Shown one piece after another: positions 14,201-26,200 of a stretch of 64,000 bases of DNA; position 1 is the first letter of the stretch, and every line of letters begins with the position of its first letter. A program made the translations under genes and the position numbers. Below the pieces are notes generated by a model, which worked only from the letters and a program-made list of their open reading frames with translations, was not told the DNA's origin and made no database searches. Source of the DNA: Methylorubrum sp. B1-46. Lineage in GTDB: Bacteria > Pseudomonadota > Alphaproteobacteria > Rhizobiales > Beijerinckiaceae. Location of the stretch: positions 2,619,001 to 2,683,000 of the forward strand of contig NZ_CP088247.1 of the NCBI RefSeq assembly GCF_021117295.1. The letters run 5' to 3'.

Positions 14201-17200
14201 AAGATCAAGCTCAATGCCGGCGCCGGCAACGACCGGATCGAGTACAACATCAACGCGCCGCTCGAGATCGACGGCGGCACCGGCTTCAACAAGATCGTCG
14301 CGCTCGGAACCGAGTTCGCCGACACCTTCGTCGTGACGAGCGACGGCATCTTCGGCGCCGGGCTGTCGATCCGCTTCAGCAACATCCAGGCGGTCGAAGT
14401 CGACGGCTTGGAGGGCGACGACACGTTCTACGTGCTCTCCACACCGCCGGGCGTCGTCACCACCCTCATCGGCGGGTCGGGCAGCGACACCTTCAACGTG
14501 GCCGGCGATGTCAGCGGCGAGGTCGTGGCGCGCGACGCCAAGGGCAACTCGGCGGTCATCAACCACACCGCCGCGAGCACCGACAAGCGCTATGACGGCC
14601 TGTTCGTGCCGGGCATCAACGCGTCGGTCGCCACGGCCGATCGCGGCAGCGTCAGTGACGGGGGCGGCCTTACGCTTCGCGAGGATTCGGGGATCACCAC
14701 GATCGGTGTCGAGGGCAGCAGCGTCGGCTCCTACGCGATCGCGCCGCCCGCCCCGACGCGGACGCAGCTCGGCCGGGACGACTGGGCGGTCGTCACCGTT
14801 TCCGCCGCGCAGGCCTCCGCGCAGTTGCGGGCGCTGGCCGGAAATGCGGGCACGGTCGAGGTCTCGATCGACGGGAACACTTGGTCGGACGCCCTGACGA
14901 TCCGCTTCGTCACGGAACTCAAGAACGGCGTCTATGTCTGGAAGCCCGAGCTGACGGGGACGATCCTCGTCCGCGCCAAAACGGATACGGCCGCCGAGGG
15001 CGAGCAGAGCGTGGCCATCGGCCACTCGGTCATCAGCTCCAACGCGGAGGTCAGTTCCACCTACCTGCGCACGACGCTGGTCAAGGTGATCGACAACGAC
15101 AAGCCGGGCCTGATCATCGTCGAGAGCGGCGGCAGCACCTCGCTCATCGAGATGACCCGCGGCCGGGCCGCCCAGGCGCAGAACAAGGACGGCTACACCG
15201 TCGTCCTCAACAATCCCCCGCAGGCCAACGAGACGGTCACCGTCACTCTCAGACTGCCGCTGGATCGTCTCTCACAGCTCGTCTTCACCGATGCCGCCGG
15301 CAACCCGCTGCTGACCGACGCGGACGGCTTCGCGTATCTCACCTTCAATGCCGGCAACTGGGACAAGCCCCAGACCGTGCAGATCTCGTCGCCGGCCGAC
15401 GATACGCCCGAGAACCGCACCGTCGCGGAGATCACCCACATCGTGAAGAGCACGCTCGCCGGCACGGGCGGCGAGGGCTTCTTCAAGGCGGCGTTCGTCG
15501 GCGAACCGGTGGTGCGTGTCCAAGTGACGGACGGCAACACGGCGGGCGTCGTGGTGACCCCGGCCGAGGGCGGGGTCGTCGTGACGCCGGGCCAGCCGTC
15601 CCACTACGACGTGGTCCTGACGACCGCGCCGCTGGGATCGGTGACGATCACGCTGGCGGGCGACGGCCAGACCATCACCCAAAGCGGCGATCTGCGCTTC
15701 AAGGCGGCGACCGCTTCGACGCCAGCGACGATCACCTTCGACGCGTCGAACTTCGATCAGGCCGTGCGGGTCACGGTGCTCAGCAACCCCGCCGCCACCA
15801 AGGTGACCTCGGACCTCAAGACCTTCTCGCGTCAGACGCACGAGCTCAGCCGCATCGAGGGACCGCTGGTCCTGATCGGCGGCGCCGGTCCCGACAGCCG
15901 CTCGCTGACCCCCGCCATCGTCCTGCCCGGCGAGGCCAACCGCCCGGTCACGCGGGACATCACGATCGACCCGACCAAGAAGGATTTCGACAAGGTCTCG
16001 CTCTTCAACGACTCCACCACGGCGGGCGTGGACGGCGTGGTGAACGCCGACCACATCTCCGGCTTCGGGATGTCGCGCAAAGACGTCAACACGGCCGCGA
16101 GCGGCAGCGCCACCAATGTGACCTTCAAGGGCGGCGTGACCTACCGCGACATGTCCTCGGTCGAGCTGCTGCTCGGCTCGGGGGCCGACCGGGTCACGGT
16201 CAAGGGCACGGCAATCGACACCCTGACGACGATCCATGGCGGCGGCGGCGCCGACACGATCACCGTCGAGGCCTCGCAGGGCACGCTCGCCCTGTTCGGT
16301 GACACCAGTGCCGACCGTAGCCGCTACAGTGCCACGGACAGCGTCCGCACCGGCGGCGCCATCGCCTTCCGCGACGAGGGGACGATCGATGTCGATGCCT
16401 CCACCGTCAGCCTCGACGACGTCATCGACGCCTCGGGCGCGACCGGCCTCGTCATCATCGACGGCGGCGCGGGCAGCGACACGATCAAGGGCGGCCAGGG
16501 CCGCAACCTGATCGCCGGCGGCACCGGCAACGACAGGATCGAGGGCGGCGCCAGCGCCGACATCATCCTCGGCGATTCGAGCTTCAACCTCGACGACGTG
16601 AAGCGCATCGTCACGATCGCCGATCCCTTCATCGAGCAGTCACGGGCCGCCGGCACCGACACGATCGACGCCAAGGGCGGCGACAACGTCATCGTCGGCG
16701 ATCACGGCCAGATCTATCAGGACGGCTCGGCGACGGCCGGCATCGCGCTGTCGGGCAACCACGTCGTCACCCGCGTGGTCTCGACCCATCCAAACGTCGG
16801 CGGCAGCGACACCATCACCGCGACCGACGGCAACACCATGATCATCGGCGGCTTCGGCGCCGACATCATCACGGCGGGCGCGGGCAACCACGTCATCCTC
16901 GGCGACAACGGCGAGGCCGTCTTCGCGGGCGGCGTGCTGACGAGCCTGCGCAGTCTCGACGGCGCGATCGGCGATGACGACACGATCAAGGCGACCGACG
17001 GCGACACCACGATCATCGGCGGCGCGGGCAAGGACGGCATCACCGTCGGCGCCGGCACGCACGTGATCCTGGGCGATACCGGCGAGGCGCGTTTCGTGCC
17101 CGGCACCCGCCTCGTCGGCGGCGTGAGCGTTCCGGTCCCGGTCTTGGTCTCCATCAAAACGGCGGACGACGAGGCGAGCATCGGCGGCGACGACCGCATC

Positions 17201-20200
17201 GTGACCGGTGACGGCAACGTCACCGTCATCGGTGGTGCAGGGGCCGACACGATCACCCTCGGCAAGGGCCGTCAGGTGATCCTCGGCGACAGCGGTTCCG
17301 CGACCTTCGCGGACGGCAAGATCGCGGCGATCACCTCCGTTGCGACCGAGATCGGCGGCGGCGACACGATCACGGCGTTGGAGGGCGACACCACCATCAT
17401 CGGCGGTTTCGGCAGCGACACGATCAAGGTCGGCGCAGGCAATCACGTCATCCTCGGCGACAGCGGCAAGGCGCTGTTCGATGCCGGATCCCTCGTCTCG
17501 ATCGAGAGCATCGATCCAGGCGTCGGGGGCGGCGACACCATCGAGGCCATGGACGGCGACACCACGGTGATCGGCGGCGCGGGCGCCGACCAAATCACCC
17601 TGGGCAAGGGCCGCCAGGTCGTGCTCGGCGACAGCGGCTCGGCCACCTTCATCGACGGCACCATCGCGACGGTGACCTCGACCGCGACCGAGATCGGCGG
17701 CAACGACACGATCGAGGCGAATGACGGCGATACGACCATCCTCGGCGGCGCGGGCGCGGACGCGATCAAGGTCGGCGCGGGCAACCACGTCATCCTGGGC
17801 GACAGCGGCAAGGCGGCCTTCCGCAACGGCCGTGCCCAGCGCATCGAGTCGATCACGCCCGAGATCGGCGGAGCCGACATCATCACGGCCGAGGACGGTG
17901 AATCCCGGATCATCGGCGGCGCGGACGCGGACACCATCACCACCGGCGCGGGCAACCACGTCATCCTCGGTGACAGCGGCGAGGCCGACTTCACCGTCGC
18001 GGTGACGAACGGCGTGACGACGAGCGTGCTGGCGCGCATCGCCACCACGGCGCCCTCGACCGGCGGCGGTGACACGATCACCTTCGGCACGGGCACCAAC
18101 GTCGTGCTCGGCGGCGCCGGCGGCGACACCATCAAGGGCGGCGACAAGGGGGCGGTCATCCTCGGCGACAACGGCGTCGTCACCTTCGATGCCCTCGGCC
18201 TGATCCGCCGCGCGCTCTCGCTCGACACCGCCATCGGCGGCGACGACAGCATCACGGTGGGCAACGGCGACAACGTGGTGCTCGGTGGCACCGGACGCGA
18301 CACGATCACCGCCGGCGACGGCAGCAACGTCGTGCTCGGCGACAGCGGCCAGGCCGATTTCGAGGCCGGCGCCCTCATCGAGATCGCGAGCCTCAGCCCC
18401 GAGGTCGGCGACCGGGATACGATCGCGCTCGGAAGCGGCCGCAACACCGTCGTCGGCGGTGCCGGCGGCGACAGCATCACCGCCGGGTTCCGCAACGGCG
18501 TGAAGGTCGGCACCGGCACCAACGTCATCCTCGGCGATGCCGGCCATGTCCGGCTCACCGCCGCGGGGCTGCCGATCCTCGCCGAGACGACCTACGACAA
18601 TGTCGGCGGAGACGACACGATCACCGTCGGCGACGGCGTGGCCGTGATCCTCGGCGGCTCGGGCGGCGACGTCATCGCGGCCGGCGACGGGCGCAGCACG
18701 GTGTTCGGCGACAACGGTCAGGCGACCTTCGATGCGCAGGGCCGCGTGCTCCAGGCGTCGACCACCGCCGCCACGGCCGGCGGCCGCGACGAGATCACCC
18801 TGGGTGATGGCGGCAGCGTCGTCATCGGCGGCGTCGGCGCGGACACGGTCCGGACCGGATCGGGCGCGGACGTGATCCTCGGCGACAACGGTAGCGCCGT
18901 GTTCGCGGACGGAATCCTCGTCTCGATCGAGACGATGGAATCGACCTTCGGCGCTGGCGACACCATCGTGGCGGGGGAGGGCGACAACGTGGTGTTCGGC
19001 GGCGTCGGCGCCGACGACATCACTACGGGTGCCGGTCTCGACATCATCCTCGGCGACGACGGTGCGGCGACCTTCGCGCAGGGCAAGCTCGCCCGCGTTT
19101 CGACGAAGAACGAGAGCGTGGCGGGTGACGACACCATCCGCGCGGGCAACGGCGACAACGTTGTGCTCGGCGGCTCGGGCAGCGACAGCATCACTACCGG
19201 CCTCGGCGCTGACCTCGTGTTCGGCGACAACGGCGCCGTCGACTTCCTCAACGGTGTCCGCCTGGAGGCCCTCAGCGAGCGGGCCGGCGGCGGCGGTCGC
19301 GACACGATCGTCACGGGAGCGGGGGCCGACCTCGTCATCGGCGGCCTCGGCAGCGACGCGATCGACGCCGGCAAGGACGATTCGGACTCCGACATCGTCT
19401 TCGGCGACAACGGGCACATCACCTTCGACATTCTCGGTCGCATCTCGCTCGCCGAGACCATCGATCCGACGTTGGGCGGCGACGACGAGATCCAGGCAGG
19501 CGCGGGTGCCAACCTGATCCTCGGCGGTGCGGGCTCGGACACGATCACCACGGGCGCCGGCGCGGACATCGTGCTGGGCGACAACGGGACAGTCACCTTC
19601 ACAGGCGGAATCCGCCTCGAGGCCAAGAGCGATCCGGCCGGTGGCGCCCGCGACACGATCCGGACGGGTGTCGGCGCGGACCTCGTCATCGGCGGCCTGG
19701 GTGGCGACACGATCGATGCCGGCAAGGATGACAGCGACGACGACATCGTCTTCGGTGACAACGGCTACGTCTCCTTCGACGATCTGGGTCGCGTCAAGCT
19801 CGCTCAGAGCGCCGACCCGAACGTCGGCGGCGACGACAGCATCGAGGTCGGCTCCGGCAACAATCTCGTCATCGGCGGTGCCGGCTCGGATACCCTCACC
19901 GCGGGAATGGGCGCGGACATCGTCCTGGGCGACAACGGGGCTGTGACCTTCACAGGCGGAATCCGCCTCGAGGTGACGAGCAGCCGCGACGGTGGCGCGG
20001 CCGACACGATCACCACGGGTTCCGGTGCGGACCTCGTCCTCGGCGGCCTCGGTGCCGACACCATCGACGCCGGCAAGGATGATGCGGATGCCGACATCGT
20101 CTTCGGCGATAACGGCCACGTCACCTTCGACGCTCAGGGCCGGGTGAAGCGCGCCGAGAGCCTGGATCTCGGCCTCGGCGACGACGACATCATCCTGGTT

Positions 20201-23200
20201 GGCGGCGGCGACAACATCGTCCTCGGCGGCGCCGGTGCCGACCGGATCACGGCACTCGGCGGCAACGACGTGGTGCTCGGCGACGACGGCCGCGCCACCT
20301 TCGAGACCAGCGGGCGCGTCAAGCGGGCCGAGAGCTTCGACCTCGGCGCCAACGGCAACGACACGATCGATGTTGGTGCCGGCGACAACGTGGTCATCGC
20401 CGGCGCCGGCAGCGACGTGGTGATCGCGCTCGGCGGCAACGACGCGGTGATCGGCGACGGCGGCTACGCCGAGTTCGAGGCCGGGGTGCGCGTCGCCTTC
20501 GTCTCCGTCGATGCGAGCGGCGCCGGCCATGACCGGATCGACGTGGGCAACGGCGACAACGTCGTCCTCGGCGGTTCGGGGACCGACACCATCACCACCG
20601 GCGCCGGTGCCGACGTGGTGCTGGGCGACAACGGCACAATGCGCTTTTCAGGCGGAATCCGCCTGGAGATTGTCAGTGACCGGAGTGGCGGCGCGGCCGA
20701 CACGATCACCACGGGGGCCGGTGCGGATCTCGTGCTCGGCGGCCTCGGCGGCGATACGATCGATGCCGGCCAGGCCGACACCGACGCGGACATCGTGTTC
20801 GGCGACAACGGCCACGTCACCTTCGACGCGACCGGCGGCGTGATCCGTGCCGAGAGCTTCGATGCCGGCTTCGGCGGCAACGACGTGATCCGAGTCGGCG
20901 GCGGCGACAACCTCGTCATCGGCGGCACGGGCGCCGACACCGTCACGGCTCTGGGCGGCGGCGACATCGTCATCGGCGATAACGGCTATGCGGTCTTCGA
21001 GGCGGGCGTGCGGATCGCGTTCGCCTCGACCGAGACTGCTGACGGCGGCAACGACCGGATCGAGGCCGGCGACGGCGACAATCTCGTCATCGGCGGCTCG
21101 GGGACCGACACCGTCACGACGGGGGCGGGCGCCGACATCGTGCTGGGCGACAACGGCCTCGTGGCCTTCGAACTCGGCATCCGGGCGCGGGTGGTCAGCG
21201 ACCGCAACGGCGGCGCGCGCGACGTCATCGCAACCGGCGCAGGCGCCGACGTGGTGCTTGGCGGTCTCGGTGCCGACACGATCGACGCCGGCCAACTCGA
21301 TGCGGATGCCGATGTGGTCTTCGGCGACGGCGGCCAGATCACCTTCGATGCGCAGGGCCGCGTGAAGCGGGCCGATACCCTCGATGTCGGCTTCGGCGAC
21401 GATGACGAGATCAAGGTCGGTGGCGGCGACAACCTTGTCTTCGGCGGTGCCGGCAGCGATGTCGTCACGGCGCTTGGCGGTAGCGACGTCGTCATCGGCG
21501 ACCATGGCTACGCCGTGTTCGAGAGCGGCGTGCGGGTCGCGTTCGCATCGACGGATACCAACGACGCCGGAAACGACCGGATCGACGCCGGCGACGGCGA
21601 AAACATCGTGCTCGGCGGCTCCGGCAGCGACACGATCGTCACCGGCACGGGCGGCGACGTCGTGCTGGGCGACAACGGCCTCGTGCGGTTCGAACTCGGC
21701 CTGCGCGCCCTCGTCCAGAGCAGCCGTGACGGCGGAACGCGTGACGTCCTCAGGACGGGTGCGGGAGCGGACGTCGTCCTCGGCGGCCTCGGCGCCGATA
21801 CGATCGATGCCGGCCGGGACGATGCCGATGCCGACATCGTGCTGGGCGACGACGGTCGCCTCACCTTCGACGCTCAGGGACGCCTGACGCGCGCCGAGAG
21901 CCTCGATCCGACCTTCGGCGACGACGACGTCGTCGAGGCGGGCGGCGGCGACAACGTGGTCATCGGCGGCGCCGGCAGCGACACGATCACCACGCTCGGC
22001 GGCAACGACGTGATCCTCGGCGACAACGGCACCGCGCTGTTCGAGGGAGGCGTGCGGGTCTCGTTCGCCTCGACCGATCCGGATGACGGCGCCCGCGACG
22101 TGATCAAGGGCGGCGACGGCGACAACATCGTCATCGGCGCCGTCGGCTCCGACGACATCACCACGGGTTCGGGCGCCGACATCGTGCTCGGCGACCTAGG
22201 TGTCGTGACCTTCGAGAACGGCCTCGTCCGCGAGGTCACCACCACCGACGAACGCCGCGGCGCGGGCGACGTCATCCGCGCCGGCGACGGTGACAACGTC
22301 GTCCTCGGCGGCGCGGGCCGCGACGAGATCACCACCGGCAAGGGCGCGGATCTCATCCTCGGCGATTTCGGTGAGGCGAGCTTCACCGGCGGACGCTTGG
22401 TGCGCGTGGCCACGCTCAACCCGAACCGCGGCGACGACGACACGATCGCAGCGGGCGACGGCGACAACGTCATCCTCGGCGGCTTCGGCAGCGATGCCAT
22501 CACCGCCGGCTCCGGCGCCGATGTCGTGCTGGGCGACAACGGCCTCGCCACCTTCCGCACCGACGGCAAGCGGATCCTCGTCCGCACCACGGATGTGGAG
22601 ATCGGTGAGGTCGACACGATCGCGGCGGGCGACGGCGATAACCTCGTCATCGGCGGCACGGATGCCGACACGATCACCACCGGCAAGGGCGCGGACGTCA
22701 TCCTCGGCGACCACGGCAGCGTCAGCTACGACGCGGCCGGCCTGCTCCGGCAGATCCTGTCCACCGACACGGCTCTGGGCGGCAACGACACGATCTCGGC
22801 CGGCGACGGCAGCGACACCATCCTCGGTGGCTTCGGCGTCGACGCGCTGACGGCGGGCGACGGCGCCAAGACCGTCCTCGGCGACAGCGGCAGCCTCGAC
22901 TATGCGGCCGGTGTGCTCACCCTGGCCCAGAGCCTGACCCCCGCCGTCGGCGCGGCCGACACGATCCGCCTCGGCAACGGCCGCAAGCTGGTGCTCGGCG
23001 GCGCCGGCGGCGATCTCATCGACGGCGGGTCCGGCGACGCCATCGTCCTCGGCGATGCGGGCCTCGTCCGGCTCGTCAATGGCAGCCCGGTTCGGGTCGA
23101 GAGCACGGACGTCGCCGTATCCGGTGACGATACGATCACGCTCGGCGCCGGCAACGGCGTGGTGCTTGGCGGCTCGGGCGCGGACCGTCTGACGCTGGGT

Positions 23201-26200
23201 GCCGGCCGCTCGGTCGTGCTCGGCGACAACGGCAGCGTCGATCTCGATGCGCAGGCACGGCCGGTCGAGATCGCCTCGACGGCGCCGGACGTCGGTGGCC
23301 GCGATGAGATCTCGGTCGGCGACGGTGGCTCGGTGGTGATCGGCGGCGTCGGGGCCGACACGATCACGGCGGGCTCGGGCGCGGACGTGATCCTCGGCGA
23401 CAACGGCGCGGTGACGCTCTCGGCCTTCGTTTCGGTCTTCGTTCGCACGACGAATGCGGGCGTGGGTGATGCGGACGCGATCCGGGCGGGCGAGGGCGAC
23501 AACGTCGTGCTCGGCGGCTTCGGCGGCGACACGATCGTGACCGGCTCGGGCCGCGACACGGTGCTGGGTGATGCCGGTCAGGTCCGCTTCAACGCGAAGG
23601 GTCTGGTCGAGCGGGCCGAGAGCCTGGACATGGCCATCGGCGGCGCCGACACGATCGAAGCGGGCGCGGGCGACAACCTCGTCATCGCCGGTGCCGGCGC
23701 CGACACGGTGACGGTGCTGGGCGGCAACGACATCGTGCTCGGCGACAGCGGTGTGGCGGTGTTTGCCGGCAGCGTGCGCGTGAGCGTGGCCACCACGGCT
23801 CCGGCCGACGGCGGCAAGGACATGCTCAACCTCGGCGACGGCGACAACCTCGCCCTCGGCGGCACGGAAGCCGACACGATCAGCTCCGGCAAGGGCGCGG
23901 ACGTCATCCTCGGCGATTTCGGCTCAGTCAGCTACGACGCTGCGGGCCTGCTCAAGCAGGTCCTGTCCACCGACACAGGCCTGGGCGGCAACGACACGAT
24001 CTCGGCCGGCGACGGCAGCGACACCATCCTCGGTGGCTTCGGCGTCGACACGCTGACGGCGGGCGACGGCGCCAAGACCGTCCTCGGCGACAGCGGCAGC
24101 CTCGACTATGCGGCCGGTGTGCTCACCCTGGCCCAGAGCCTGACCCCCGCCGTCGGCGCGGCCGACACGATCAAGCTCGGCAACGGCCGCAAGCTCGTCA
24201 TCGGCGGAGCCGGCGGCGACACGGTCGAGGGGCAATCGGGCGACGCCATCGTCATCGGCGATGCGGGCCTCGTCCGGCTCGTCAACGGCAGCCCGGTTCG
24301 GGTCGAGAGCACGGACGTCGCCGTATCCGGTGACGACACGATCACGCTCGGCGTCGGCAACGGCGTGGTGCTCGGCGGCTCGGGCGCGGACCGTCTGACG
24401 CTGGGTGCCGGCCGCTCGGTCGTGCTCGGCGACAACGGCAGCGTCGATCTCGATGCGCAGGCACGGCCGGTCGAGATCGCCTCGACGGCGCCGGACGTCG
24501 GTGGCCGCGATGAGATCTCGGTCGGCGACGGCGGCTCGGTGGTGATCGGCGGCGTCGGGGCCGATACGATCACGGCGGGCTCGGGCGCGGACGTGATCCT
24601 CGGCGACAACGGCGCGGTGACGCTCTCGGCCTTCGTTCCGGTCTTCGTTCGCACGATGAATCCGGGCGTGGGTGATGCGGACGCGATCCGGGCGGGCGAG
24701 GGCGACAACGTCGTGCTCGGCGGCTTCGGCGGCGACACGATCGTGACCGGCTCGGGCCGCGACACGGTGCTGGGTGATGCCGGTCAGGTCCGCTTCAACG
24801 CGAAGGGTCTGGTCGAGCGGGCCGAGAGCCTGGACATGGCCATCGGCGGCGCCGACACGATCGAAGCGGGCGCGGGCGACAACCTCGTCATCGCCGGTGC
24901 CGGCGCCGACACGGTGACGGTGCTGGGCGGCAACGACATCGTGCTCGGCGACAGCGGTGTGGCGGTGTTTGCCGGCAGCGTGCGCGTGAGCGTGGCCACC
25001 ACGGCTCCGGCCGACGGCGGCAAGGACATGCTCAACCTCGGCGACGGCGACAACCTCGCCCTCGGCGGCACGGAAGCCGACACGATCAGCTCTGGCAAGG
25101 GCGCGGACGTCATCCTCGGTGACTTCGGCTCGGTCAGCTACGACGCGGCCGGCCTGCTCAAGCAGATCCTGTCCACCGACACCGGACTTGGGGGCGACGA
25201 CACCATCGAAGCAGGCGTAGGCGACAACCTCGTCGTCGGCGGCTTTGGTGGCGACGCGATCACCACCGGACTCGGCGCGGACGTGATCCTCGGCGACAGT
25301 GGTGAGGCCCTCTACGTGGGCGGTCGCTTCGTGCAGGCGCGCAGCCTGGATGCCGGGATCGGCGGCCGCGACACGATCAAGGCCGGCGAGGGCGCCAACA
25401 TCGTCATCGGCGGCATGGATGCCGATGTCATCGAGACCGGCTCGGGCCGCGACGTGGTCCTGGGCGATAGCGGCCTCGTGCGCCGCGACGCCGACGGCCT
25501 CGCACAGGCGGTCTCGACCGACACCGCGCTCGGCGGTGACGACACGATCCGGGCCGGCGAGGGCGACAACCTCGTCCTCGGGGGCGTCGGCAGCGACACG
25601 ATCGACACCGGTGCCGGCGCGGACATCGTGCTGGGCGACAGCGGTGAGGCCCGGTTCGGGCTCGGCGTCATCGCCTCGGTGACGACCCTCGACGCCCTCA
25701 ACGGCGCGGGCGACACGATCCGGGCGGGCGAGGGCGACAACCTCGTTCTCGGCGGACTGGGCGGCGACGCCATCACCACCGGCGCGGGCGCCGACGCCAT
25801 CCTCGGTGACCAGGGCCGGGCCACCTTCTCCGGCGGCGTCATGGTCGTGCTCGAGACGATCGATCCGATCGCCGGCGGTGACGACCGGATCGTGGCCGGC
25901 AACGGCGACAATCTCGTCCTCGGTGGCATCGGTGCAGACCGCATCGTCACCGGCACGGGCGCCGACATGATCCTCGGCGACAACGGCCGGGCGGATCTCG
26001 CCCTGGCGACCGGCCGCGCGGTGATCCGGCGGGTGGCTTCCACCGACCCGCTCGCGGGCGGCGGCGACCACATCGAAGCCGGCGACGGCAACGACTTCGC
26101 GGCCGGTGGCACCGGTGCGGACGTGATCCTCGGCGGCGGCGGCCACGACGTGCTGTTCGGCGACCACATGCTGTACGACCGGGCTCTGCCGGTGAACCAG

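Larger units (their letters stand above)
16795..26100 (+). repeat. About 50 RTX-type units of ~58 residues (174 bp)
   Basis: Each unit follows the order GGxDTIxAGxGDN, VxxGGxGxDxI, TxGxGADxV, LGD(N/S)G, then a non-RTX strand pair xxxFxxG......S.D. Two or three calcium-binding turns therefore alternate with a spacer hairpin. Typical unit length counted by hand is 57-58 residues. Units vary in the spacer, and some carry an acidic insert of the type DAGKDDxDxDIVFGDNG. Confidence 0.88.

Noticed and set aside
16795..26100. Regular repeats that might suggest a CRISPR array
   Set aside because: The period is 174 bp, units are in-frame protein repeats with RTX motifs, and there are no short palindromic repeats with unique spacers or cas genes.
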